Assembly (NCBI GenBank): GCA_945905295.1 | Contig: CAMDPX010000063.1 | Location: forward strand, 1 to 32,637 | Origin: Planctomyces sp. SH-PL62 | GTDB taxonomy: Bacteria; Planctomycetota; Planctomycetia; Planctomycetales; Planctomycetaceae | Length of the DNA stretch: 32,637 nt | Direction of reading: 5' to 3' | Part shown: piece after piece, positions 1 to 7,800 of the stretch | How the letters are laid out: each line of letters begins with the position of its first letter | Numbering within the stretch: position 1 is the first letter of the stretch | Program-made: the position numbers and the translations under genes | The notes under the pieces: generated by a model | Database searches by the model: none | The model's input: only the letters and a program-made list of their open reading frames with translations | Told to the model about the DNA's origin: nothing

Positions 1-86
1 TGGGACAAGCTCGCTTCGAGCGCCGGCCCACCAGAAACCGGCACACGAGCCTGCGGTGGGCCGGCGCTCGAAGCGAGCTTGTCCCA
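1..86. repeat. Intergenic inverted repeat (32-bp arms)
   Basis: Positions 1-32 are the reverse complement of 55-86, separated by a 22-base loop. It is one of many long intergenic palindromes in this window and lies upstream of the SIR2-NACHT gene. The window starts exactly at the arm, so the element may extend further left. The remaining sequence to 210 shows no gene. Confidence 0.85.
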
Positions 87-210
87 CCCTACATTGGGTT
101 GCGGCTCAGCCGCGCTGTTCCACCGGCAACTGGCATCGCCCGCATTGGCCCGATAGGTTGAGCGCACTTGCTCCCTGATTCACCACGACACTCGCAAGGT
201 CGGCCGGGCC

Positions 211-3200
211 ATGACGAACTCAACGAATTCGATTCCCGCATCATTGATTCAACAACTCGTCTCGCGGCGCATCGTCCCGTTCGTTGGTTCCGGAGTCAGC
301 TTAGCCGTGAAGCGCGACTTGTTTCCCACGTGGGGTAAGTTGCTGGCGACACTGGCCGACCGGCTCCAGCACGAGACGAAAGAGGACGCTGCCGAGATCG
401 TGCGGCGGTTCGTCAAGAAAGGGCAGCTCAACAAAGCGGCCGACGAAGCGTTCGACGAACTCGGCTTGGCTCTCTTTCGCGACTCCATGCAAAAGACGTT
501 TGCCGTGGATCAACCGGCCGACGCCAATCTGGCGCTGCCGGCGGCGTTGTGGTCGCTGCGGCCGAAGCTGGTCGTGACCACCAACTACGACCGCGTGCTC
601 CAGTGGTCCAACTCGGCGGCTCGCACAGCGACGAATACTCAGCAGGCGAACCTCGCCGATTTGTTTGGCCGTTCTGAACCAGACAAGCCGCTCATCTGGC
701 ACTTGCACGGACGCATCGACGATCCCGATAGCTTGATCCTCGCGCCGCGGCAATACGATCGGCTGTATCGCGAAGCGGGTGACGACAAACATCCCTTCGC
801 CGCCGCGCGGCTGCAATTGCGGACGCTGATCGGCAACCATCCGCTGCTGTTCGTCGGCTTCGGCTTGCAGGACGAGTACGTGATGGACGCGCTGGCCACG
901 GTGCTGGAGATTTTCGGCGGCAACCTGCGTCCCAGCTACGCGCTGCTCAAGACCGGCGATGAGCGGGCGCGGACGCTGTGGGACAAACACAAGATTTACG
1001 TCATCGAGTACTCGGACCACGGCGAACCGCTGGTCGCGTTGGTCGCAGAGATGGCTCGGCAAATGAACGCCGCGCCGGCCGATTCGCAGAACTTTGCCGC
1101 TGGTCCGCCGGTGATTCCGCCGGCCTACATCGAGTGGCTGACCGAGCAATGTGCCGACATCACGCCGTTCGGCATGGCACCGACGCAGGGGAAGTCGGTT
1201 TGCTTGCAGCAGGTTTACGTTCCGCCGCTGACCAGCCGCCGCTTTGACGACGAACAACAGGCCGAAGCGATCGCGGGAAACGTCGGCGGCAAGACACGCA
1301 AACGCGGTCAGACCAAGGAGCCGGTCCCTGGTGCAGACGATGACGTGGAGACGTCGGCCAAGCCGCAACTGCTGTTGAAACTGTTGGGTGAGCGGTCGCT
1401 GTATGTGGCGGGTGATCCAGGGACGGGCAAGAGTACGTTCTGTCGTTGGGTGGCGTGGTTGGCGGCGACGGGCGAAGTCCCGGCGTTTGAAGTGACGGCC
1501 GGTGACGAATACCAAGAGCGACTGCCCGATACTCTGCGTGGCCGGTTGCCGGTGTTGGTGCGGCTGCGTGAATTTCGCGAGTTCCTGCCGACGCAGCCCG
1601 GTCGCCGTTTGCTGACGGCCGACCAGCTTCAAGCGGCGTTGCAGCGCTGGTTGGATCAGGCTCGGCCGGGAGGATTGTGTTGGAGCGATGTCGCACCGCA
1701 TCTGACGAGCGGCTCGCTGCTGCTGATTTTGGATGGTGTCGATGAGTTGCCGCTGACCGAAGGGGAGGGGACGACCGCCTGGTCGCCGCGCGAGTCGCTG
1801 CTGACCGGCGTGATCGCTGCCGCGACGGCCTGGCTGAAGCACAACAATCGGGTGTTGATCACCAGTCGGCCGTATGGACTGACGCCCGACCAAGTCCGGC
1901 AACTGGAGCGTGTCGGTTTGGCCGAAGCTCGACTGGACCCGCTGTCTGATTCGCTGCAAGACCTGTTGGCTGCGCGATGGTTTGTCGCGTTGCCGAAGTC
2001 GTCGGTCGATGGCCGCGAAGTCGCTGCCGGGATGTTGGATCAAGTGCGGCGGCTGGCGGGTGATGTGAAGTTGCTGGTCAGCAATCCGTTGTTGTTGACG
2101 GCGGTCTGCATCATCTACGGCGAGGGAAAGCAACTGCCGCAGGACAAGCACAACTTGTATGACCGCATCGTCAACACGGCGTTGCACAGCCGGTATCTCC
2201 GCGGGCCGAACGTGATCGCTCCGGTGCGCGCGCGACTGGCGGCAGTCGCGTTGGGGATGCACACCGGCGAGCCGCATAAGCCGGCGCGGCAGTCCCCCGT
2301 GGCGGAAGTCAGCTACGAGGAACTCAATCAAATTCTGGGAGCCTACATCGGAGCCACGCCGGAGACCGAATCGGGCTTTCGGCGTCCGGTCGATGCGCGG
2401 GAGGATTTGTTATCGCACAGCGGGTTGCTGTCGCAGCGTGAAGCGGATCGAGCCAGCTTCTATCACCTGTCGTTTCAAGAGTTCCTCGCGGCGGAGCGGC
2501 TGGTGCTGTTGAATCCCAACGAGGACAAGTTGCGGGAAGTGTTTCGCCAGCGCGCGGCGCTGTCCGGCTGGCGGCCGACGCTGTCGTTTCTGTTTGGCAG
2601 CCGAGTCGCTCAACCCGGCTGGCGGGCCGGCGTCGATCTCCTGGAAAAACTGCTGGAGGTGATCGACACGCAGAACGTCGCCGGATCGCTTGGTCTGGCG
2701 CTGTCAGCGGTGGATGCGTTCGACATCTTGCTGAGCCGCGATTTGAAACTGCAAGAGCCGCTGCTGGCTCGGTTCCGCGAGGTCTGTCTGGCGGCCATCG
2801 CACAGTCGGTCGAGCTGAAGTCGCGCGTTGAGTTGGCGCGAATGCTGGGCCGCATCGGCGATCCGCGCGTGGTGGACGACTTGAGCAATCCAGCGGCCTG
2901 GGTGACGGTGAACGCGGGGCCGTACTTCTACGGTGACGACAAGCAGCCGTTCGACATCGACCAGTCATTCGCCTTGTCGAAGTACCCGGTGACCAACGGC
3001 CAATTCCAACGCTTCGTGGATGCGGGGGGCTACGACGACCCCTCGCAGTGGAACGCAGACGGCTGGAAGTGGCGTGTGGAAAACAACATCGTCGAGCCAG
3101 GCTATTGGCGCGACCCAAAGTGGAACGGTCTGACGCAGCCGGTGATTGGCGTGTCGTGGTGGGAGGCGGACGCCTTTTGCCGTTGGGCCAAGTGCCGGCT

Positions 3201-3549
3201 GCCGACCGAGCGTGAGTGGGAAGCCGCCGCGCGCGGTCCGCAGGGGTGGGATTATCCGTGGGGCGATGAGTGGCGCGAGGGGCTGTGCAACTCGTCCGAA
3301 GCGGGCCTGGAGGTGACCACGCCGGTGGGGATCTTCCCGCGATCGTCGGCCGTCTGCGGCGCGGAGGAGATGGCGGGCAACGTCTGGGAATGGTGCGATG
3401 ATTGGTACGATCGGCAGAAGCATTCAGGCCGCGTTTGGCGTGGCGGCTCGTGGAACTTCAACCCGCGCCGTTGCCGGTCCGCGTTCCGCAACGGCATCCA
3501 ACCCGACTTTCGCTACCGGGTCTGTGGTTTTCGTGCGGCGAGAACTTAA
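211..3549 (+). CDS. SIR2-NACHT NTPase with C-terminal FGE/C-type-lectin domain (DGR-type target)
   Basis: A 1112-residue conflict-type (STAND) protein. Residues about 10-280 resemble the SIR2-like family: FVGSG near 24-28, TTNYD at 123-127, and WHLHG at 163-167 with the likely catalytic His. Such domains hydrolyse NAD in several antiphage systems. A NACHT NTPase follows, with P-loop GDPGTGKS at 401-408, Walker B LLLILDGVDEL near 503-513, and the FYHLSFQEFLAAE end motif near 750. Residues about 898-1110 form a formylglycine-generating-enzyme-like domain (PVTNGQF, RLPTEREWEAAARG, MAGNVWEWCDDWY, RVWRGGSW). The segment that holds the catalytic cysteines in true FGE enzymes has no matching Cys pair, so I infer a ligand-binding C-type-lectin fold. 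Its last 35 codons match a DGR variable region in position and pattern. Inferred role: sensor by FGE domain, switch by NACHT, NAD-depleting effector by SIR2. The start is the first ATG of the frame. Confidence 0.9.
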   Translation: MTNSTNSIPASLIQQLVSRRIVPFVGSGVSLAVKRDLFPTWGKLLATLADRLQHETKEDAAEIVRRFVKKGQLNKAADEAFDELGLALFRDSMQKTFAVDQPADANLALPAALWSLRPKLVVTTNYDRVLQWSNSAARTATNTQQANLADLFGRSEPDKPLIWHLHGRIDDPDSLILAPRQYDRLYREAGDDKHPFAAARLQLRTLIGNHPLLFVGFGLQDEYVMDALATVLEIFGGNLRPSYALLKTGDERARTLWDKHKIYVIEYSDHGEPLVALVAEMARQMNAAPADSQNFAAGPPVIPPAYIEWLTEQCADITPFGMAPTQGKSVCLQQVYVPPLTSRRFDDEQQAEAIAGNVGGKTRKRGQTKEPVPGADDDVETSAKPQLLLKLLGERSLYVAGDPGTGKSTFCRWVAWLAATGEVPAFEVTAGDEYQERLPDTLRGRLPVLVRLREFREFLPTQPGRRLLTADQLQAALQRWLDQARPGGLCWSDVAPHLTSGSLLLILDGVDELPLTEGEGTTAWSPRESLLTGVIAAATAWLKHNNRVLITSRPYGLTPDQVRQLERVGLAEARLDPLSDSLQDLLAARWFVALPKSSVDGREVAAGMLDQVRRLAGDVKLLVSNPLLLTAVCIIYGEGKQLPQDKHNLYDRIVNTALHSRYLRGPNVIAPVRARLAAVALGMHTGEPHKPARQSPVAEVSYEELNQILGAYIGATPETESGFRRPVDAREDLLSHSGLLSQREADRASFYHLSFQEFLAAERLVLLNPNEDKLREVFRQRAALSGWRPTLSFLFGSRVAQPGWRAGVDLLEKLLEVIDTQNVAGSLGLALSAVDAFDILLSRDLKLQEPLLARFREVCLAAIAQSVELKSRVELARMLGRIGDPRVVDDLSNPAAWVTVNAGPYFYGDDKQPFDIDQSFALSKYPVTNGQFQRFVDAGGYDDPSQWNADGWKWRVENNIVEPGYWRDPKWNGLTQPVIGVSWWEADAFCRWAKCRLPTEREWEAAARGPQGWDYPWGDEWREGLCNSSEAGLEVTTPVGIFPRSSAVCGAEEMAGNVWEWCDDWYDRQKHSGRVWRGGSWNFNPRRCRSAFRNGIQPDFRYRVCGFRAART
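3430..3534 (+). other. Variable-region-like (VR) 3' end of the FGE domain
   Basis: These are codons 1074-1108 of the SIR2-NACHT gene, from RVWRGGSW to GFR. They align without gaps to the template-like segment at 3790-3894. Many of the asparagine (AAC/AAT) codons of the template are replaced here: N to F, R, I, F, R and V. This is where DGR variable regions lie in C-type-lectin-fold targets. By hand alignment about 15 of 24 template adenines differ, but so do about 29 of 81 other bases. The pair is therefore related but not a recent A-specific copy. Confidence 0.55.
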
Positions 3550-3609
3550 AACTTGGTCGCTTGATGGCCTGACCGCTTGCCGCTTTTCCCCTTATCCCCT
3601 TTACCCCTC

Positions 3610-3636
3610 GCCGCGCAGCGGCGCGCGATTTTTTTT
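3610..3636 (+). terminator. Possible intrinsic terminator after the SIR2-NACHT gene
   Basis: A short GC stem (GCCGC/GCGGC, 3610-3614 with 3618-3622) is followed by an eight-T run at 3629-3636, about 60 bases after the stop codon. The stem is short and several bases separate it from the T-run, so the call is tentative. Confidence 0.4.
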
Positions 3637-3642
3637 GCGACC

Positions 3643-3740
3643 GGGGTCAGGCACCGCAAAATTCAAAAATGGCGGAACGACGCGTCGTGTCCTTGCAGGA
3701 CTTCACTCCGCCAATTTTGAATTTTGCGGTGCCTGACCCC
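3643..3740. repeat. Palindromic element with GGGGTCAGG termini, 34-bp arms
   Basis: Arms 3643-3676 and 3707-3740 are reverse complements with a single mismatch, around a 30-base loop. The ends GGGGTCAGG and CCTGACCCC recur in the element at 15186-15311 and in the half site near 25067-25075, so this is a REP/MITE-like family. It lies between the variable-region-like end of the SIR2-NACHT gene and the template-like repeat. Confidence 0.85.
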
Positions 3741-3789
3741 TGAGCGTTCCCTGATCCACACAGTACTCTGCCGCCGGGTGGTGGTCGTT

Positions 3790-3894
3790 CGTGTGCTGCG
3801 TGGGGGCTCCTGGAACAACAATGCCAGGAACGTCCGCGCCGCCATCCGCAACAGGAACACGCCCGACAACCGTGACAACAATGTCGGGTTTCGG
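3790..3894 (+). repeat. Template-repeat-like (TR) segment of a DGR
   Basis: Read in frame this encodes [11 protein letters not shown] and then ARN, RNRNT and DNRDNN before GFR: the end of an FGE-type domain in which exposed positions are asparagine, mostly AAC. Enrichment of AAC/AAT codons is the hallmark of DGR template repeats, because adenines are the mutagenised bases. It aligns gap-free with codons 1074-1108 of the upstream gene. It has no gene of its own around it; an open frame runs through it (3724-3999) without a recognisable N-terminal domain. A terminator follows at 4067-4116. Confidence 0.65.
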
Positions 3895-3949
3895 GTGTTG
3901 TGTTGCGTCAGCACTCTGCGGGGGCGGTTCGCTGTCCCATTGCCAGAAT

Positions 3950-3987
3950 CGTCCGATTCATGGATCGGACGATTCATGGATCGGACG
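3950..3987. repeat. Short tandem repeat
   Basis: The 16-base unit GATTCATGGATCGGAC occurs twice in tandem just after the template-like segment. The preceding GTCC makes each copy part of a small palindrome (GTCCGAT...ATCGGAC). Function unknown. Confidence 0.7.
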
Positions 3988-4066
3988 AGCGTGCCGTAGC
4001 GTGAGTCCAGATCACTGTCCTGTGTCGATCACCAAGCAACTTGGCGGCTGGCCAAATTCTCAAGCC

Positions 4067-4118
4067 GCCCTGCGGGGACTGGTAGGCTCCAGCCGAACGC
4101 CCTCGCAGGGCTTTTTGT
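4067..4118 (+). terminator. Intrinsic terminator downstream of the template repeat
   Basis: GCCCTGCG at 4067-4074 pairs with CGCAGGGC at 4104-4111, and a T-rich tract TTTTTGTTTTG follows at once. The loop carries a second possible stem (CTGG...CCAG). It is oriented to end a plus-strand transcript that includes the template-like segment, opposite to the reverse transcriptase gene. Confidence 0.6.
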
Positions 4119-4126
4119 TTTGTTGA

Positions 4127-4236
4127 ACCCCGCCGAGCTTGCCTCGGTGGAAAAGGGCCTTTGCACTACGACCGAACTCCCTTGAAGCATGCGTAGTGCA
4201 AAGGCCCAAAAACCACCGAGGCAAGCTCGGTGGGGT
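4127..4236. repeat. Long two-part inverted repeat between TR and reverse transcriptase
   Basis: Two nested stems: 4127-4150 pairs with 4213-4236, and 4155-4170 pairs with 4192-4207, separated by A-rich bulges. It lies 11 bases beyond the stop codon of the minus-strand reverse transcriptase. It could end that transcript, or be another palindromic element like those elsewhere in the window. Confidence 0.75.
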
Positions 4237-4247
4237 TTGTGTCAACG

Positions 4248-4850
4248 TCACCCGCGTGCGGTATCAACCTCGGAAAGAGGCGGCGGTGATTCGCGAACAA
4301 ACGCGAACTCATGGAAGAGCCGCTCGCGCAGCCGATAGCTGTCGGCGTGGCGCACATGGCCGATCCAACTGATGATCCGCTCGCGGACCTGCGCGGCCGA
4401 CAGCTCGCCCGCCTGGAAGGCGTCGCACATCCTTCGCAAGCGCCGCCGCATGCGCTGAATGTTTTCGCGCGCGACCAGGCGGTAATCCGGAAACTGACGG
4501 AATCCCAAGAAGCGGCTGCCGTCCTGCGTGCGGGCGATCAATTGTTTGAGGATCTCCTGATCGACCGAGGGGAAGAATTTCCGCACATCGCACTGCAACA
4601 CGTACCGGTGGCGACGAGCAAAGTCCCGAAAGCGGTCGAGCGCCGCGTGAGTCCCCTTCCCACGGCGGCAGGCATAACTGTCGAACACAAACGTCGGCTC
4701 GAAGACCCGCTCCAGGACACCGCACAGCGCGTGATGCACGACACGATCCCGTATCGGAGCCGCGCTGATCAGCCGCCGCTTCGGCTCGAAAATTTCAAAC
4801 GTGCGGTAGGCTCCGGACGCATAGGTTCCGGCCAGCAACTCGTCCTGCAA
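4248..4850 (-). pseudogene. DGR-type reverse transcriptase, internally deleted and N-terminally truncated
   Basis: The 200-residue frame resembles the reverse transcriptases of diversity-generating retroelements. Visible landmarks are [48 protein letters not shown] and the motif-A segment [12 protein letters not shown] (Asp near residue 88). Near residue 110 the sequence jumps from LKQLIART to [11 protein letters not shown], which belongs after the palm in full-length enzymes. The segment holding the GNLTSQ-type motif and the YxDD catalytic box is missing, roughly 100 or more residues by memory of the family. Matching residues ([14 protein letters not shown]) continue upstream of the TTG at 4850 and end at the TGA of the giant gene (4896-4898), so the N-terminus is cut too. 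No accessory avd gene is visible. An active enzyme is very unlikely. Confidence 0.8.
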
Positions 4851-4895
4851 CCGGCACGTCTGCCGTTCGCGGTCGACCGTGTGCGAAACGTCGAT

Positions 4896-7800
4896 TCATT
4901 TTGGCTGCGCGCCGAGACCGGTGAGAATCTTTCGTTCCCGTTCGCTTTTCAGCCCGTTGACGTTCATCCCTTCGCATCTCAACTGCAGTTGATACACCTG
5001 CATTACGCGGTTTTCCTTTTCGGGACGCAGATCAGATCGAACAATCTTTCGATCGATGCCGCCTGAGAGAAGCGATTGGTCTTCGAGAAATGCCATCGCG
5101 GTGACGGCCCCCTCGTGTGCTCGAAAGGCGGTAATTTCCTCCCATGTGACTTCGTTCGCGGTCAGACAGCACTTCAGAACTTTCAGGTTCCCCTGGTGGT
5201 CGCCACAGGCAACCAAGAATTGATCACCGCCAAGATCGCAAACCGCAAGCGAAGTGGGCACCATGCTTGGACAAATTGTAGCTTCCACGTCGCTGCCGAC
5301 CCGATCCAAGACGATTCCCCTTTTGGGATCGGCCGAGACAATCACTTTATCGCGATAGCAGTCACAGATCGAAGACGCTCCAAGAGAATGACACACCAAG
5401 TTTGTCAAGACTTCGGAGTCAAGTTTGAACATTGACACACAGTATTGCCCGCTCTTGTCGCTCTCGACGACAAGCACCAGATCTTTTTTGATTATTATTC
5501 GCTGGATCTCAGGCCGTGTTCTGAATTCCGCTACCCGCTCGTGACTGCCAGCAATGTAATCCGCAAACACCAACCGATTGTTGTAATGCAGGCAAAGATC
5601 GAAACCTGGATGTGAAGAAATCTCAAAGTGTGCCGCTGCGCCGTCACCAATAGCGTAAGTGACGTGCGAACTCGACTCGTGATTCATCGCGAGAGACCAT
5701 TTCCGGACGCGACCGTCGTTGTATGAAGCGATGAAATGATCCGCACCACCGGGCACTGAAAGCGAACGGACTTCCGAAGTCTCCTCAAGACGAACGCCGG
5801 TCAGATCAACGTTTGAGAAGTTGGCATCACTGAAGTTCGCATTGTCGAGGATTGCGTTTTTCAGCGACGTTCCGCAAAAACTCTTTCGAGATAGGTCAGC
5901 ACCGGCGAGATTTACGCCGTCGAGCGTCATGGCGTCCCAGTCGTGCTCTCGAAGTTCTCCCTCCGACTTGAAAAGAACGTTGACCGCGTTCCTACCGAGT
6001 CGAGTTCGATCGTTGTCCGTCAAACTTGTGGCGCGAGTCGACAAACGACTGTGTTCCGCCATCGACCGCAGGGCCGGATGATACGCTGACGAGTTGTTGT
6101 CACGTCGAATAAGCAACGCCACGAATTGACAAATCTCATTGTTCAAATCAGTGCTGGCAAGGATCTTCATCGCTTTGGATGCATTCTCCCTAATCACAGA
6201 GACGATATATCGGGCGACAAAATATTCCCGAAGGGACCGGTGGCAGAAATCAACTGGCCAGTCATCATCCGAGTGTGTTTCTTCCCCGCTGTGAATACGT
6301 CGCAGCAATGAACGTACCCCAACACGCGCTGTCGCGTCATCTTCTAAGGACTCGTCCGAATTCGCGCGATCCCAGAGCATTTGCGCATATTTGGCGTTAG
6401 TTGCCTTATCTGCGATTCGTTTCAGACAGGTAAATTCCCGTTGGCTGCGATGAATAGCCATCGCCACCTCTTCCAGAATCGTCATTAGTCGATTGACCTG
6501 TTCTTCGCGTCCAACACGAGCGATGACGGGGTCAAGCAGTTCGCTTTTGCGCTTCAGTGATTTCTTGATGTAGCTCTCGTACAAGGCGATCGCGCTCGTG
6601 CAGTCTGCCTCCGGATCCCAAAGCGTTTCGGAAACCATTTGAAGGAACAATGGTTTAGTCGCTAGGCCAATCGGATCGTGCATCATTCGGAGCGACTCAA
6701 GCCGCACTCGGCGTTCGGGCGTCGTTGCCTCCAAGGCCAATCGTTCGGTCACAGTCGCTCGATCCAAATTGCAAAGCGTCAACACCTGAGGGTCACCGAG
6801 TAAACTAAGCAAGTGTTCCCTCTCGGGAAGCATATGGAAAAACGGCGTCCGACAGGTGAGAAGAATCTTGTTGTTTTGAAACTCATGCGTGCAACAGTCT
6901 CGTAAACGATCGATCGCGTTCTTCACACTCTTGGGATCAAGCGAGGTTGTCATTTCGTCGAGCCCATCGAGAATGACAAATACTGAGTGTTCTTCAATGA
7001 GGTGAAGCCAGCCGCCGATATCCGCGCCAAATTCCTCGATGCGGCGCCGGAGGAATTCCCGACCGCCCGCGATATTAGGCCGCGAGAAATCACGCAATGA
7101 GCACCGTAGGGGCAGCCAGCATGCTTTGGGATTGAGGCGAAACCGCTGAAGAAGGTGAGACGTCAGAAGGTACGTGGCGACGGTCTTGCCGTCGCCAAAG
7201 TCACCCAGCAGAACCATCGTTCGTTTCTGTGACTCAAGCCATGTGGCGACGGTCTCGCCGAGCGTTCCGGGTATGGGAGCCCCCGTTTCATCAATAGCGC
7301 GCGGCTCGACGTGATTCTCGCGTAACTTTGCGAGGATATCCTCAGATTCGTCGCTGAAAGTTTTCCAGTGGCGAGGAAGTCGAACATAATCCTTCCAGCC
7401 GGGCGGCAACCGAAGTGGCGGTTCAAGCTTTCGTCGCCAATGATTGATAATGCCTATCTGTGTGTCGTTCGACCACTTCGAGGGGTGGTCACCGTCAATG
7501 TGTCTGCCCTCAAACCACAAGTCGAAGAGGACCGGAACGAGGCCGAAGAGCTGATCCACTCCGGTTCCGCGAGTCCAGATGTGAATTTCGAACGAGTATC
7601 TTTCCCGGTCTCGCCAGTCGTCCAACACCGTCTTGAGCGTATTTGCTGATTCAGCGCGCGGGGCAATGAGGATCCAGTGATCTGGCTTGGACTGCATTGC
7701 ATCAAGTTCAGCGATCTTTCCCGCGACAATGTCTACGGTGATGGCCGATTCTTGGCTCTTGCATTCGACGAAGGAACGGATATCCCGGCCAGCACGACGG

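Noticed and set aside
301-2331. Long minus-strand open frame opposite the SIR2-NACHT gene (676 codons)
   Set aside because: It is Arg/Gln-rich without domain motifs, as expected of an antisense frame in high-GC DNA; the plus-strand frame has clear SIR2, NACHT and FGE motifs.
2892-3549. FGE domain as an active sulfatase-activating enzyme
   Set aside because: The C-terminal segment where the catalytic cysteine pair should be has no matching pair; fusion to NACHT and the VR-like end fit a ligand-binding role better.
3643-3740. Hairpin read as the DGR homing cruciform downstream of the variable region
   Set aside because: Position is suggestive, but its terminal sequence recurs at 15186-15311 and near 25067-25075, away from any DGR, and its arms are much longer than the known homing hairpins.
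4795-4977. Small frame starting at the ATGA overlap after the giant gene
   Set aside because: It is out of frame with the reverse transcriptase residues and encodes only an Arg-rich shadow peptide.
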